Positions 21,587 to 32,818 of a stretch of DNA of 64,000 nt are shown one piece after another. The notes below the pieces were generated by a model, which did no database searches, was not told the origin of the DNA, and was given only the letters and a program-made list of their open reading frames with translations. The stretch lies in assembly GCA_049999765.1 (NCBI GenBank), contig JBNGIQ010009171.1, positions 124,017 through 188,016 on the forward strand. The letters run 5' to 3'. The translations under genes and the position numbers were made by a program. The DNA is from Phaeoceros laevis (taxonomy: Eukaryota; Anthocerotophyta; Anthocerotopsida; Notothyladales). How positions within the stretch are numbered: position 1 is the stretch's first letter; each line of letters opens with the position of its first letter.

Positions 21587-21821
21587 AACTCTTTCTTGAG
21601 TACGCCGCTAGCCTGGAATAATCCAAGACACACACCATTAGTCGCCAAACCATTTCTGAACCCTATAGCTCCAACACACACAGCCACAAACACAAATTTC
21701 ACCCAAGGGCATAAACAAAGCCTACTTCTCCTTCTCCTGCTCAGCAGCCACCGCACGAACAACCGCATCTTTGGCTACAGTCCAGTTCAGATCTCCCTCA
21801 CCAGGCGCCCCCTCAGCCGAC

Positions 21822-21968
21822 CTGGAGCAACAAACAATGCGAGTTATGACCCAAAACATAACAACAACCCGTTGCAACACATAACCTGCTTATCATGCAA
21901 CACATAACCCGCTTATGCTGACCTACATAGCCCACTTTTTCTGAACTATATAACCTTCGAACACTCAC
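21822..21968 (-). repeat. intron F-G, member of a related intron set
   Basis: Begins GTGAGTGTTCGAAGGTTAT, identical for 19 bases to the start of the intron at 22617-22764, and ends gctccag as that one does. The interior repeats variants of ggttatgtgttgcatgataa. Confidence 0.75.
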
Positions 21969-22379
21969 CTTGCTTCTGCCTCTTCTTCCTCGGTAGCAGC
22001 CTCAGGAGCAGCCTTAGTAGCAGCCTCAGTAGCAGCCTTGGTAGCAGCCTCCGGAGCAGCCTCGGGAGTAGCCTCGGGAGCCTCGGGGCAGCCTCGGGAG
22101 CCTCGGGGGCAGCCTGGGGAGCCTCGGGGGCAGCTCGGGAGCCTCGGGGGCAGCCTGGGGAGCCTCGGGAGCTACCTCAGAAGCAGCCTTAGGAGCTGCC
22201 CCCTGCACCGTCTTCTTAGCCTTTTTCTTGGGCCTACAATTGGGTCTGCATGGGATGATCGGAAGGTCAGAATCTTCACCTTCAAACTCCTGCTGCAGCT
22301 GCCGCTTTGTAAAACCCGGATCCCCGAGACCAAGCAATAATTCTGATGCCTTCACTGCAATCGCCGACACTACGTCCAC

Positions 22380-22501
22380 CTGCAACAAATAGCCCTGTTA
22401 CATGGCCGAACAATAACCCGGTTACATAAACCGACTATAACCCTGTTACATGGAAAGACTTGTAACAACCTTGTTATATGGACAGACAATAACCATGTTA
22501 C
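22380..22501 (-). repeat. intron E-F built of short tandem repeats
   Basis: The 122-bp intron consists of about five degenerate copies of a 24-27-base unit resembling ccatgtaacagggttattgt, from the donor to near the acceptor. Confidence 0.7.
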
Positions 22502-22616
22502 CTGATCTCCTGGAGTCTCATACGCCTTCGTGTGTGGAGTCTTATACGCCTCCGTGTGTGGAGTCTCATACGCCTTCGTGTGTGGGGTTGGTTCAAGCCC
22601 CAGTGGAGTAGCCGCC

Positions 22617-22764
22617 CTGGAGCAGGAAACCAATGTGAGTTATGCCCCAAACCATAACAGCAACCCATGCAAACACATAACCTGCTTATCATGAAACACA
22701 TAACCTACTTATGCTGAACTACGTAGCTTACGTATACTGAACCTCATAACCTTCGAACACTCAC
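22617..22764 (-). repeat. intron D-E, member of a related intron set
   Basis: 148-bp intron with the same donor-side 19 bases and the same ggttatgtgtttcatgataa-type internal repeats as introns 21822-21968, 28650-28830 and the one left of 28313. Confidence 0.75.
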
Positions 22765-23307
22765 CTGAATCCATCATCCCTATTGTGCTCATGCTCATCG
22801 TCGTCGGCATTGCCTTCATGGCGTCGAGCCACCCACTGCACCGTCTTCCTAGCCTTTTTCGTAGGCCTGCGCTTTTGCTGGTCGCGTGGGTTGATCGGGA
22901 GGTTGCCGTCGTCCTCCACTGGTTCCTCGTCGCCTTCTGCATTCCCCTCGTCGTCATCATGGTCATCAGACCATGCGTTAGCGAGTCTCCTGTCACCCTC
23001 GTTGCCTCCATGACGGGAGCCCCGCGTCCTTTCTTTCCTTTCTCTCCTTCCGGAATGCTTTCGTTTCAAATTGGCGGCCACAGCCGGAGCTGGCTCCACA
23101 TCAGTGGGTGAATAGCCGACATCCGCCGGGTACGTTATCTGCGGCAACAGCCCATGCTTCTTCTTCCAATCCCTGCCCCACCGATCCTCATGCCTTTGAA
23201 GACGCTCGTTCTGCGACAGCTTCTGCACATAGCCATACGCAGTACCTCCCTTAAGCCCGTAATACAAAACAGAAAAAACTTCATAAACAGAAAACAAATA
23301 TACTCTA

Positions 23308-24805
23308 TCACACGAAACCTGTTGCAACGCGGAGCAAGTCTGTCATGATATGTGGTAAACACCAAAAATTGAGCCCTTCACGCTCATTGTCTTGATGACA
23401 TACTAACTGATGTACTACTGTAACTACTACGCACTCAAAGTGCAGCGCATGACTCTCGGCACCATGGGCTGCCAGCATTTCTCCAGCCTCACTCTTACAT
23501 GTCCAGGTGGGCTTCATGCGCACCTGCATCCTTTGCCGCAAGTTTTGCCCCTCCTGCATGCTAACTTGATATGCAATCCCGCTTGCAATGAGCCATCTCA
23601 AGCTGTTTAAGTCGAAGGCACGCCCTATCAGCCTGCACCTCGTTCCCTCACTTACTCCTGCAGCCGATGTGCTCCCTAGGTCAAAGCCCATTGCCATCTC
23701 ACGCTCAACTGCGAATGGTTCTCCCACTTCATTCCCCTCTTCGTTCTTTACCACTCCTGGACCACCCCTTCGAAAAGCATGAGATCCTGGTGAGCTCACT
23801 AGTGTGGGCCACGCCTGCCGTGGCTCACCAACCTTGTTCACAGGCATGAATGGCAATCTGTCATTCTTCGTCACCTCTTGTGCACATCTTCCTGGCAGCA
23901 GCACATCAGTCATGCTGCACACAGGCCTGCTAGTCAAACTTCTGACCTCCTTCAAATATTGTAGCGGTGCTACATTGGTCCAAATACTTCGCAATCTATG
24001 TGCTGCTGATCCAAACTGAACAGCATCTATTGATCAGCAGTTCATTTTCAAGCCAGCTTTTTACCTCCTAGTAATCCTTCCTGAGCTTGTCTCGTCTGTC
24101 AAAACAGGCCGGAACATTTTCAAGCAAGTACCAGCATGGCCTCCGTTGCTTCTGAATGAGCTTGAGCACCCTCATCACTTCGTGGAACAACGTGCCCCTC
24201 TCATCTGCGAGACCTCCTCCTTTTCCTGCTGGCGACATCGCCTGACGTTCCCACCCTGCCATGCACATGTCTATGTCACAGCCCAGTGCACGCAGGTGTT
24301 CTTCACCAAGCATCCTTATATCCGAAGGGAAGGTTGTCTGAAAACCTCTTATCGCTGCTTGAGACAGCAGCCCCGGGTACTTCATGCTCATGTCTTCCAC
24401 TCTCGCACGAGCTGTGATCTGAGCATTCCAGTTGACATCACAGTAGATATATTTTTTTACCTTGATGCCACTCTGCAACACAGCCTCAAGACCAGTTGCT
24501 AAACCAGCGCACAATTCCAACAGCACTACACCATCTTCCATGGGTTGCCAGCAGATGGTCTCGACATCAATATCCTTCCTGCTAACTGATACCTCACATC
24601 CTGGAATGATGCATGCTTCTGGCTGGTAGTCCACCACCACTGATGCTTGTGCATTGCACTCATCATGTCGTCCAATGGCCTGCTTGACATGATCACTAGG
24701 TTCCACCCTGAATCCATGTCCAGTGAAGCTTACTTCCTCATCCACGTCAAGTTCTCCAGCCTCCAGGCTGTCCATCCAAAGCTCCCTGCCGTGTTGAGGC
24801 ACCAC
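23308..24805 (-). pseudogene. DNMT3-like C5 cytosine methyltransferase carried by the retroelement
   Basis: Two frames make up the enzyme: 24805-24068 (motifs I-VI) and 23994-23308 (motifs VIII-X and target domain). S-adenosylmethionine motif I is ELCAGLATGLEAVLQSGIKV, and the ENV motif reads YLLENVPA. The second half has RLRSIWTN (DNMT3-type motif VIII) and a motif IX-X block with MGFDLGSTSAAG and RCRLIGRAFDLNSLRWL. Motif order is linear, unlike the permuted plant DRM enzymes. The catalytic motif IV should contain Pro-Cys before Gln, but here reads GWERQAMSPAGKG: the cysteine is replaced by arginine, so this copy cannot be catalytic. A frame break lies near 24000-24068. Assignment to the DNMT3-like group is by motif spacing from memory. 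Confidence 0.8.
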
Positions 24806-25842
24806 AAAAGCTTGTCTTGTTCTTCTGCCACTGCTGAACAGGCGAGCAACGCATTGCCATTGTTCTGTTTGCGAAGCTGCAATGGTATGGTAGTAATTCT
24901 GCTGTAATCACTGCTTCGCCACCCTGGTCTGTAGAAAGCGATCTCTCCATAGGGATCGACCCCCATGGCAGGGCCATATGTTGCCTCTGAGCCCATAATT
25001 ATGTCAAAGCTCTCAGCATCTGTGACAAGAACTCTTACAAAAACCGAGCATTCATCCACTGTGCCTTGCTGAAATGTCAAATTTGAGCTTTCCCTTGGTG
25101 ATTCCGAGCACCTTCTCCTTCGTGCCAGCAGTAGTCGACAACCTGATGGTGCTCTCAATCAGCTTGCTGCCGTACAGGCCCAAGGCTTCCTTCATGTGTC
25201 TTCCCACAATGACTGGTTCAGCTCTGGAATCAACTAACACCCTTTTTGGTGCCAACCCTTCAATCAAAACATGCCTACCTGCATTGTCAACCATTGCAAT
25301 GCCTCCCTTCTGCTGCATTCTCTCTTCGTGAGAAATGGGGCATGGCACATTCAAAGCCAACATGGCCGTTGGTTCAACTTCACTCACTTCTCGAGCCTGA
25401 ATCCATCTCAACACTGCAGGTCTGAGATCATTTGTAGCCACGCCCAAGTCTCCAAGACTGAGACACTGGGTATCTATGACCCTCTGAAGCACAACCTCCA
25501 TTGCTAGCCTTGGTAATCCCTACTCATCTTCTTGCTCACATCAACAAGCACATCATTAGTGAGGCTGCCAGTTTTCTGGACAAAGGACTTTGGCATCTTA
25601 GCAAAAACCCTTGCAGGTGCCTTGCCCTTTGCAGCAGTTTCCTGAGTGCCTTCCTCTTCATTCCCTTGTCCTGGCTGCATACTCTTCCCGACTTGTCCTT
25701 TTCTGGTTGCCACAGCCATGTAGGTAGGAAAGTCCTCCTCCTCATCCTCGTAGTCCTGCAATGATTCATCCTGCGTTGTGACTGTCTGGGCTGAGAGTGC
25801 CAGCTCGAGTTTCTTTTGGAGACTCTCTATTTTCGCCATCAT
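24730..25842 (-). pseudogene. retroelement linker and aspartic protease-like region
   Basis: Three overlapping frames (25842-25504, 25501-25052 and 25158-24730) encode a coiled, acidic linker, then a region with LVDSRAEPVIVG resembling the retropepsin active-site loop, then DIIMGSEATYGPAMG, resembling the loop that follows it in Ty3/gypsy polyproteins. The active-site triad D-S/T-G reads D-S-R, and frames are broken, so it is inactive. Confidence 0.6.
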
Positions 25843-26007
25843 AGCTTTCTTCTCATCTCCTCCTCTGGCAGGGCTCCTGCTCCGCTATCCTGCCCTTTCA
25901 CGAGAACCTTCAGCTGTTGCATTGGCCACTGATGGCCTTAGGTCTGGATGTGCCCTCTAGCATGCCTCCTCACTATGACCAAAACGGTCACATTCGGCAC
26001 ATGCACG

Positions 26008-27075
26008 TTATCCTTTGGTTCCTCCCCATCTGTACTCACAGTCTTTGGCAAGATGTAGTCCAAGGCATCTTGGGCATTTTTCGAAACTCACCGCACTGTT
26101 GGCAGGTCTCTCTCTCGGTGCTGGACAGTTGTACCTCATTCTGTCAGGTGCTGACGATGATGACGCTTGCCCCTGATTGTGACTTCTTCCAGCATGGTTC
26201 CGCCTTTCCCAGTATGCGGTAGAGTAAGCATCTGCTGGCAGCAGCAACTCTGCCATCTCATACACATCCTTCAACTCATACTTGCGTCCATACTTCATAT
26301 GGACAGCTGCAGTGACCTTCATCCTTTGTTTGTATGGAAGTGCACCCAGATAATCCTCCGCTGCAAATCTTGGATTTCTGAGCTCAGTGTCCTCCATGAG
26401 CTCCTCAAGCCTCAGGTAAGCACTTTTGAGAGACTCTCCTGGCTTGAAAGCAAAATGCTGCAGCTCCTGCATTTTCTCGGCTGTTGCAGCTGGAAACTCG
26501 CGCTTGAGCATGGAAAACACCTCCGTGATAACGTCATAGCCTTCTTTCCTCTTTCTCCTAGTAACTTGCGTGGTCTCCCCTTCCTTCTTGGTGCTGGTCT
26601 GTGTCTGTTCTTCCCATTGAGCGGCAACAATGGCATCTCGATATTTACGGAATGTTTTCAGGGCTCCTCCCCCCAGATACCTAGGCAGTTGCAAGAGTGC
26701 GAACTCTTCGGTATACTTGTCCGACTTCAGCTCAATCTCTGCCATGGCCGCGATAAATCGGTCCATGAAATCTGGTAAAGACAGTGTTCCATGAACGCCC
26801 GTGAACAACTCATCACGTCCCATTCTCGGCATCTCCATGACGCCCCTCCTTGCATCACTGTGACAACCTTCTCCTTGTGTCTCACATGTCTCTTGCCATC
26901 CCTCGAGCTCAAAGCTCCGACAGGGGCTCTCTAGGTATGGAATCCGGCTGCTGTGCCTCACGCTTGGCGACCGGTATGGTGTTTCTTCCCAAAACTGCCT
27001 TAGCACTTTAGGTGTTTCCCAACTTCGTCCTGGCAGCAGGCCTGCCTCTCCTTCTGATGGTGGCGACCCACTCAT
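26008..27075 (-). CDS. retrotransposon gag protein, 355 aa, open
   Basis: Structural capsid protein of an LTR retrotransposon, which packages element RNA. It starts at ATG 27075. The central part, about residues 95-290, holds the capsid-like helical domain (LPDFMDRFIAAMAEIELKSD, FALLQLPRYLGGGALKTFRK and a later GESLKSAYLRLEELM block). A zinc knuckle near residues 333-345 reads CPRCLGLHLAKDC, a CX2CX4HX4C pattern. The frame is uninterrupted, in contrast to the downstream parts of the element. Confidence 0.8.
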   Translation of the reverse strand: MSGSPPSEGEAGLLPGRSWETPKVLRQFWEETPYRSPSVRHSSRIPYLESPCRSFELEGWQETCETQGEGCHSDARRGVMEMPRMGRDELFTGVHGTLSLPDFMDRFIAAMAEIELKSDKYTEEFALLQLPRYLGGGALKTFRKYRDAIVAAQWEEQTQTSTKKEGETTQVTRRKRKEGYDVITEVFSMLKREFPAATAEKMQELQHFAFKPGESLKSAYLRLEELMEDTELRNPRFAAEDYLGALPYKQRMKVTAAVHMKYGRKYELKDVYEMAELLLPADAYSTAYWERRNHAGRSHNQGQASSSSAPDRMRYNCPAPRERPANSAVSFEKCPRCLGLHLAKDCEYRWGGTKG

Positions 27076-28649
27076 GCGTCCTTCCTAGCTTCATACTGCT
27101 CCTAGCACGTCCCCTTGCATCCCGCTCTGCTTCACGATGCTCTCGACAGCAAACACACGCAACAACAACACTTCTCTGCCAACTCAACCAAACTTGCTCG
27201 TATTGCAGGGTCATTCACCTGATGATAGATTCTAGGGCCTCCAGGCGCGCCTCAATGTCACCCAGACTGCTCTCTGATGGTGCGATTGATCCCCCGGCCA
27301 TGCCTTCTTTCCTGCATTCACGGTGCTTCCGCTTAGCACAAGACACGCCGCGCTGGATTTCACTTTGTATAAACTAGCCTATGCACGCGCTCTCGGCGCG
27401 GGGATCAAACGATTTGGCAGTGCACAACACGATCATCCTGGCAAACAGTCAGCTTGCAATAATCGTCCCACTTGACAAAGTGAAATCGTGAAATCCAACT
27501 GCACACAGCGTACAACACCTGCTTTGTGCAGCTGCTTGCGAGACGTTGCCTAAGCTCCCGTTGGCGATGGCGCTCCAACTCCAAACTTCGCCGTCGCACA
27601 GCTTGCTATTCTCGGGCCGTCTCTTGTGAACGGCTAACTAATCAATATGCCTACCCTAGCCGCACTTAACCTTAGTCAGGTTTCAACGGCATGCCAGGTT
27701 TTGCGGCATTACTTACCCGCTCTATCCATCCTATTATTGGCCTGCATAATTATCTAACCTAACCACACATCAGGACCTCACCACAGCATGACAAACCCGA
27801 ATACTCTCTAAGATGCAACCCACATATGTGCACAAAAACCCTAAACTGTCGACAAACCCACACACTGTAATCTATCAAACCCATATACGAACCCAAAAAT
27901 GGTCCTTCCTCCAGGCCTCCACCAGACTCCAAAATTGAAGGCCCACATGTCGAAGCCATGGCACCCAAGTCCAATTTTCATCATCTCCTCTCGCATGTTC
28001 TCCCAGCGCCTCCAGCCGTTCGCGTCCAGCGCACAACCGGGAGGCCACATGCACTGTTCCTCTCCGCTGGTGGGTGGCGAGCATTTTCCCCCTCTACACA
28101 CCACTCCACTGCCCTGTGGAATGCCTAATACCAAAACAGCCTTATTCCACATGCAACACACATAACCTGAAACAACCTTATTCTACATGCAAACACATAA
28201 CCTGCATATTAATGAACCATATAACTTGCTTATGCTGAACTAAATAACCTGCCTATTTTGAACTACATATGTAACCTTCCTCAATCCATATTTCGTTAGA
28301 TTCAGAAACTACATTGAGATATAACTCCTCGTGAAGGGAGCATGGACCCCGTCCTCCGTGCATTCAAACCACTTGTACTTCTCCATGAGTTGGGGCTCCA
28401 CCCACGTTTCATAAAACATGGCAAAGAACATGGACTGCACTTCTGAAGGCAAACGGTCTTGGAACACTCCACATATTCTCTCTAATTCCTCTTCCAGTTT
28501 CAAATACCAGTCCGTCCCCACGGGGATTGGCACACGGCATTGAAACGGCATTTGGCCTGCTTCCTCTAAGTTTGTCTCGCAGCGCTTTCTCTCTAACGTC
28601 CGTGTTTCTAGTTTGTGCCGGGCCCGGCCTCTTTTTCAGCACATAGAGG

Positions 28650-28830
28650 CTGCGACCCAACAAATTGCAAACTTAGTATGTTTTTCCACATGCAAACACA
28701 CAACCTGCTTATCATGCAAACAAATATAACCTGCTTATCATACCATAGGTAACCTACTCATGTTGAACTATATAATTCACTTATTCTGAACTACATAACT
28801 TTCAAATCTACATAACCCACCCCAACTTAC
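28650..28830 (-). repeat. intron A-B, member of the related intron set
   Basis: 181 bp beginning GTAAGTTGGGGTGGGTTATG and composed of variants of aggttatgtagttcag and gcaggttatattgtttgcatgat, like the introns at the other end of the gene. Confidence 0.6.
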
Positions 28831-29153
28831 TTGTGCAGGCCCATGTGCTTGTTCATGACGGCGTGCGATGTGTAAGTACGGTGTGCCTCCTTGGTGCCTA
28901 GGCAATCTTGGAAGAGGCACGTCATACGTCGCCCTTCCTTGCCTGGCAGCTTACCATCAGCCGGCCTGTAGTCGCGATGTGGCTTTGCCACTTGTAGGGG
29001 GGCTTTGATGGCCTCCACTATTAAATTGTAGCCCCCGATGATTGCGAGGGACTCGGGGGTCAGGTGGCTGTTCATCGCGCCTTTGGAGCCGCTAGCCATT
29101 CTCTTGGGACCCCCTAACTTCACGCTCACTAGCAGCGGCAGCAGCCCCCCCAA

Positions 29154-32100
29154 ACTTCACGCCTGCGTTCTCCTCTGCCCGCCTGCTCCACCCTCCTCCT
29201 TCGGGCATCTCCCGCCTCCTCACTCAGCGGTAGCAGCGGTGTAGCATTTTACAACGAGAACCCAAAAGAGGGGGCGTAAAACCCCTTCTTCTACACCTTG
29301 CACCGCAGCACCGGCCTGTAACACGACCGCTGCGCACCTCGTGTCCTGCTTGCGCCCACTTGTTGAGTCAGGATCCCGCCCAGCCGTCTTCCCGATCAGC
29401 TTGCCTGGCCAGGCCTTCAAAGATATTGGAACCCGCAGGATTCCGTGCACCGTATGCCTGTGGGTTGCGCTTCACTAGCCCTTGATGCCCACTCTTGTTA
29501 CTATGGCCAGCTTGTTACTATGGCCAGCCCGGCCTCACAGTGTGGTCCCACGTACTCCTCCCTCGCAGCCGCGCGCTTGGTCGAACTAAAAAAATGATTT
29601 GCCTCCTAGTTGGCCGAGCGCTCTCTCTTGGTCAGGCAGTGCAGGTGGTGTACCTGGCTTGCATCCGGTAACCTGCCCCCTCACCATACATAAAAAACAC
29701 GAGCGCTACTCCTTGCGCCACTCTTGGGGACCGCGCGTCCACCTGGTCAGGCCGGGAAGTGGCGCCCTGGCCCCCAGCTGCAAAAGAAACATATTAAATA
29801 GTGCCTTGCGCCTCCTTCTTGCCCCGCGCCACACCTGAAGATATAATAAAATAATCGATGGAGAGGGTTTGGGGAGGAAGAGGGATAAGGGTTTAGCGAT
29901 GGAGAGGGTTTTTAGAAATTTTCTTTTATTACCCAAGCCCATAATGAGTAGACACCCCAATCATGGTGAAAACCCTGGCCACCATGCACATGGCCATGGC
30001 CATCACTCAAAACTCTAGTGGCAGCAACCCTTATGCCATCCACATGCATGGCCATGGCTACAAACCCCAGCCATGCCCTTTCGGACCAAACCCCAGCCAT
30101 GCCCTTAAGGCATGCATAACATGCCCATGGCCATGCGATGGGGTTAAAACGCTTTACTACGAGATAAAAAAGGGTAACTCGATTAATCATAGTTAATTAA
30201 AACTCTAACCTTAGTTAGTTGATCTCACCAAAGTTAGTTAACCTAACCCTCCAGTTAATTAATTGATTTGGGTTAGCTCACTTAATCACGGTTAAACCAT
30301 GAGTTACAGGATTAACTTTAAGACCTTATTTCACAATTAAAACAAATCCAAATTGGAAAAAAAAAAGGGAAATGGAAAGAAAAAAAAGGCTTTCCTCCCT
30401 ACGTAGCTGGTTAGTGCGTGTGACATTCACTCCTCATTAGGACGCTACGCTTAGTCGGTACCGATGACATCCTAACGACGATGTCGAGACTTTAAACTAT
30501 TCCAAGCGTAATGACATCCTAACGACGATGTCGAGACTTTAGACTATTCCAAGCGTAACTCTTTTCGCAAAAGATAACTCTAACCACTACATCCTTGTTA
30601 TTTTAATGCAAATCCATAAACAAGTAAAAAAAAAAAAGTAAGAAAACAACTCAACTCTGTTACCACAACTACTACCATCATGCTTTATCAACAAAGTACT
30701 ACATCCTATATTATAAAAGAATAATGAGAGAGAGTGTGCGTGTGTTTGTGTGTGACATGCTCTCTCTATGTGTTGTAAGAACCATGTGTTTGTGTGTTTG
30801 TCTGTGACATGCTCTCACCTAGCATGTGACATGCTCTCACCTAGCATGAGCTCCCGCGCGGTAACATAAGTAAGTTGGACCCAGGAATTGAACCCAAAGA
30901 CCATCCTCTCAATTTCTCAAAGGACACTTATTACATTTAAGGGTCCCGGAGTTCCATGGCATCAATGATCAAGATGTGTTGTTGTAAAATGGATAGCACG
31001 TTGCGTCAACCACCCAAGTTGTGACCAAACGAGTAGCAATTGCAATGAAATAGTAGCCCTCACATTCTATGCAATGTAAAGACATGATCTAAAGAACTAT
31101 TTACAAGCTAGGTTGCTCCAAGTGGGAATCACCATGGAGTGAATCCAATGAATGGTGTTTCTATTCCATTTTTTACACTATGAAAACCAGTTTGTCAAAT
31201 ATAGTTTCCAACAATCTAGTTTGCAAGTATATTATTTAGGAGCAGCGCCAGCGCCAGATATACATATGGAGCTCTAACAGCAATTTTGCCAGTCGCACAC
31301 TTCTCATGATGGAGCAATTGAGAGCAAATGATTGAGGTGAGGTAAGTACTCGCACTTTGATGCCGTCATGTCTCCAAGAAGCCGAAAGAATCTGCAAACT
31401 TCTTTGTAGCGCATGGTAGCAGGCGCAGGCCTGATGATAGGATCGAGAACAACTGAGCCGGCTTAGGCCTGATGATAGGATCAAAGACAGCTGAGGCTTA
31501 GGGAATGCCATGAGGCACGGCCGCGAAATCTCAATTGTACAATGGCACGGAAGTGGATGAAATACAAATGCCTGCTTCCACTAAAATCTGCAAATGATTC
31601 AAATGAGGTAGGCTGTGATTGCAAATAGCTGCCAACGCATTTGCAGGCTGCCATACGCATGTGGAAGTTCCTTCCTCAGTTTGCCTGCTGTTCGCAGAGC
31701 TTAGTGTTGTGCCAACTTCAGCTGGGACGTAGCGTACCAGGCAAGTTTGTCAGAGCAAACCAAAGATGCATTCACGAAATTGCACGCAGTTCATTCCCCC
31801 GGTTTGTTTAGGGTTCATCATCGTGTGATGGAGGTTCTGTGACTCCATTACGCATTAATATTGGTCATCCATGCTGAGGCAGGCATGTATTGGCAGGCTT
31901 GATTGATTTAGGTGCCGTGCAGTTCTCTTTCTAGACCTGTAAAGCACCGGTGCCCTCTCGAATGCTCATCCGCTGCATGAATGTTTGGTTGTTTGCTGGA
32001 ACTTCTAATCAACTCACGAGTCCCATCACACCTCCCTTGGACATCGTGGGCACCTGCAGGTTGGTACTGCAGGTTGGTACCTTGATCGACACCTGCTACC

Positions 32101-32255
32101 ATAGCTTGGCCATTGGTATTTCATCAGCAACACAGATCGCTATGAAGGGCGAAAAAAGGTGAAAAATCTGTGTGGGTTCATGGTAATCTGGACAAAGAAG
32201 AACCGGAATTTTAAAAAGAAAAGAAAAGAGAACCTGCGGGCTTGCTGTCTCTCCA
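29154..32255. other. gene-poor, repeat-rich stretch
   Basis: No gene could be supported. The stretch contains repeated ggccatggc words (29980-30130), a 47-base tandem duplication at 30464-30557, purine/GT-rich microsatellite-like DNA with a duplicated gtgacatgctctcacctagc unit (30730-30850), and a duplicated ggcctgatgataggatc unit near 31427-31490. AT content rises between 30,180 and 31,250. Confidence 0.5.
30464..30557. repeat. tandem duplication, 47-bp unit
   Basis: Unit starting atgacatcctaacgacg at 30464-30510 and 30511-30557, differing by one base. Confidence 0.9.
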
Positions 32256-32818
32256 TCACTGGCGAGCTCGAGCCTTGTGAGGTGAGCCTGAAGCTGATCC
32301 TGTCACTGATGCAGCAGCTGCTCCTGGTTTGCGCGTGCCGGGCTTTGCCTGCTGATGTTCTCTGAGCCCTGGACGTGGTAGCAAACCGGGGGCAGGTCTT
32401 CTGCGTATTGCGGCAGCAAGAGCTAAGCACTCTGGGGGCCAAGTTGGCTTACCGCCAAACTTGACCCAGCCCTGGAACGGGACGCATATGAATTGCACAT
32501 ATGGTAAGTCGGCAAGGTGAGCAAAATTTGGACTCGGGGATGCCAACGCTCCCTCCATCGCCACCACTGCAAAGCCGACTCGTCCAGAAAACCAGCAGCA
32601 ATAACCACATGCTGGTGCTCCGGAACCCAGTGCAGAGACAGAAACTGCCGCACCCTGGAGATCCAATCCTGTAGAATGGTGTGGTCGGGTTCGCCTTTGT
32701 ACTTCTTGTGCTTGAAAATAATATGAATCTCCAGGGCCAACTCCACCAGCTGCGCAAGGTCAGGAATCACCTCTTCTCCCCCTCCTGCTTCCATGCGCTG
32801 CTCAGTCACGTCCCCCAT
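32256..32818 (-). pseudogene. gypsy-type gag fragment
   Basis: From the ATG at 32818 the frame encodes a capsid-type segment: LQDWISRVRQFLSLHWVPEH, then ESALQWWRW, matching the conserved helices of Ty3/gypsy gag. A frame change near 32560 is needed to continue into a segment with NFAHLADLPYVQF. No other element domains flank it, so it is a solo gag relic, different in sequence from the gag at 26-27 kb. Confidence 0.65.

Larger units (their letters stand above)
23308..27075 (-). mobile_element. gag-protease-methyltransferase retroelement, degenerate
   Basis: Minus-strand order is gag (27075-26008), an acidic linker and protease-like region (25842-about 24750), and a C5 cytosine methyltransferase (24805-23308). 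No reverse transcriptase, RNase H or integrase is visible between or after these parts, and I found no long terminal repeats in the flanks, so the true ends are unknown. All parts are separated by frame breaks. It lies within an intron of a larger minus-strand gene. Either the polymerase part has been lost, or this is a non-autonomous derivative. Confidence 0.75.
21722..29099 (-). pseudogene. unrecognised multi-exon gene, frame-broken, with related introns
   Basis: Exons read on the minus strand: A 29099-28831 (tentative ATG at 29099; has a CX4C...HX5H zinc-finger-like segment), B 28649-28314, C from about 28113, then D 23222-22765, E 22616-22502, F 22379-21969 and G 21821-21722 ending in TAG. 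Phases D-E-F agree exactly and the joined frames are open, which supports the model strongly at this end. Exon D is acidic and Lys-rich; D and F share a duplicated block (LPI.P....RPTKKARKTVQ). Exon E encodes three copies of an 8-residue unit PHTKAYET. Exon F ends in Ala/Pro/Glu repeats with two 1-base deletions; exon B also needs a frameshift near 28560. A retroelement lies in the intron between C and D. I do not recognise the family; it could be a host gene or a large transposon gene. Confidence 0.5.

Noticed and set aside
27759-28161. Three overlapping frames over exon C as separate genes
   Set aside because: They overlap one another and are best seen as one exon of the multi-exon gene; the correct frame could not be settled.
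29154-32255. Repeat-rich stretch as a possible CRISPR-like or satellite array
   Set aside because: The repeats are two-copy tandem duplications without regular spacers or long arrays.
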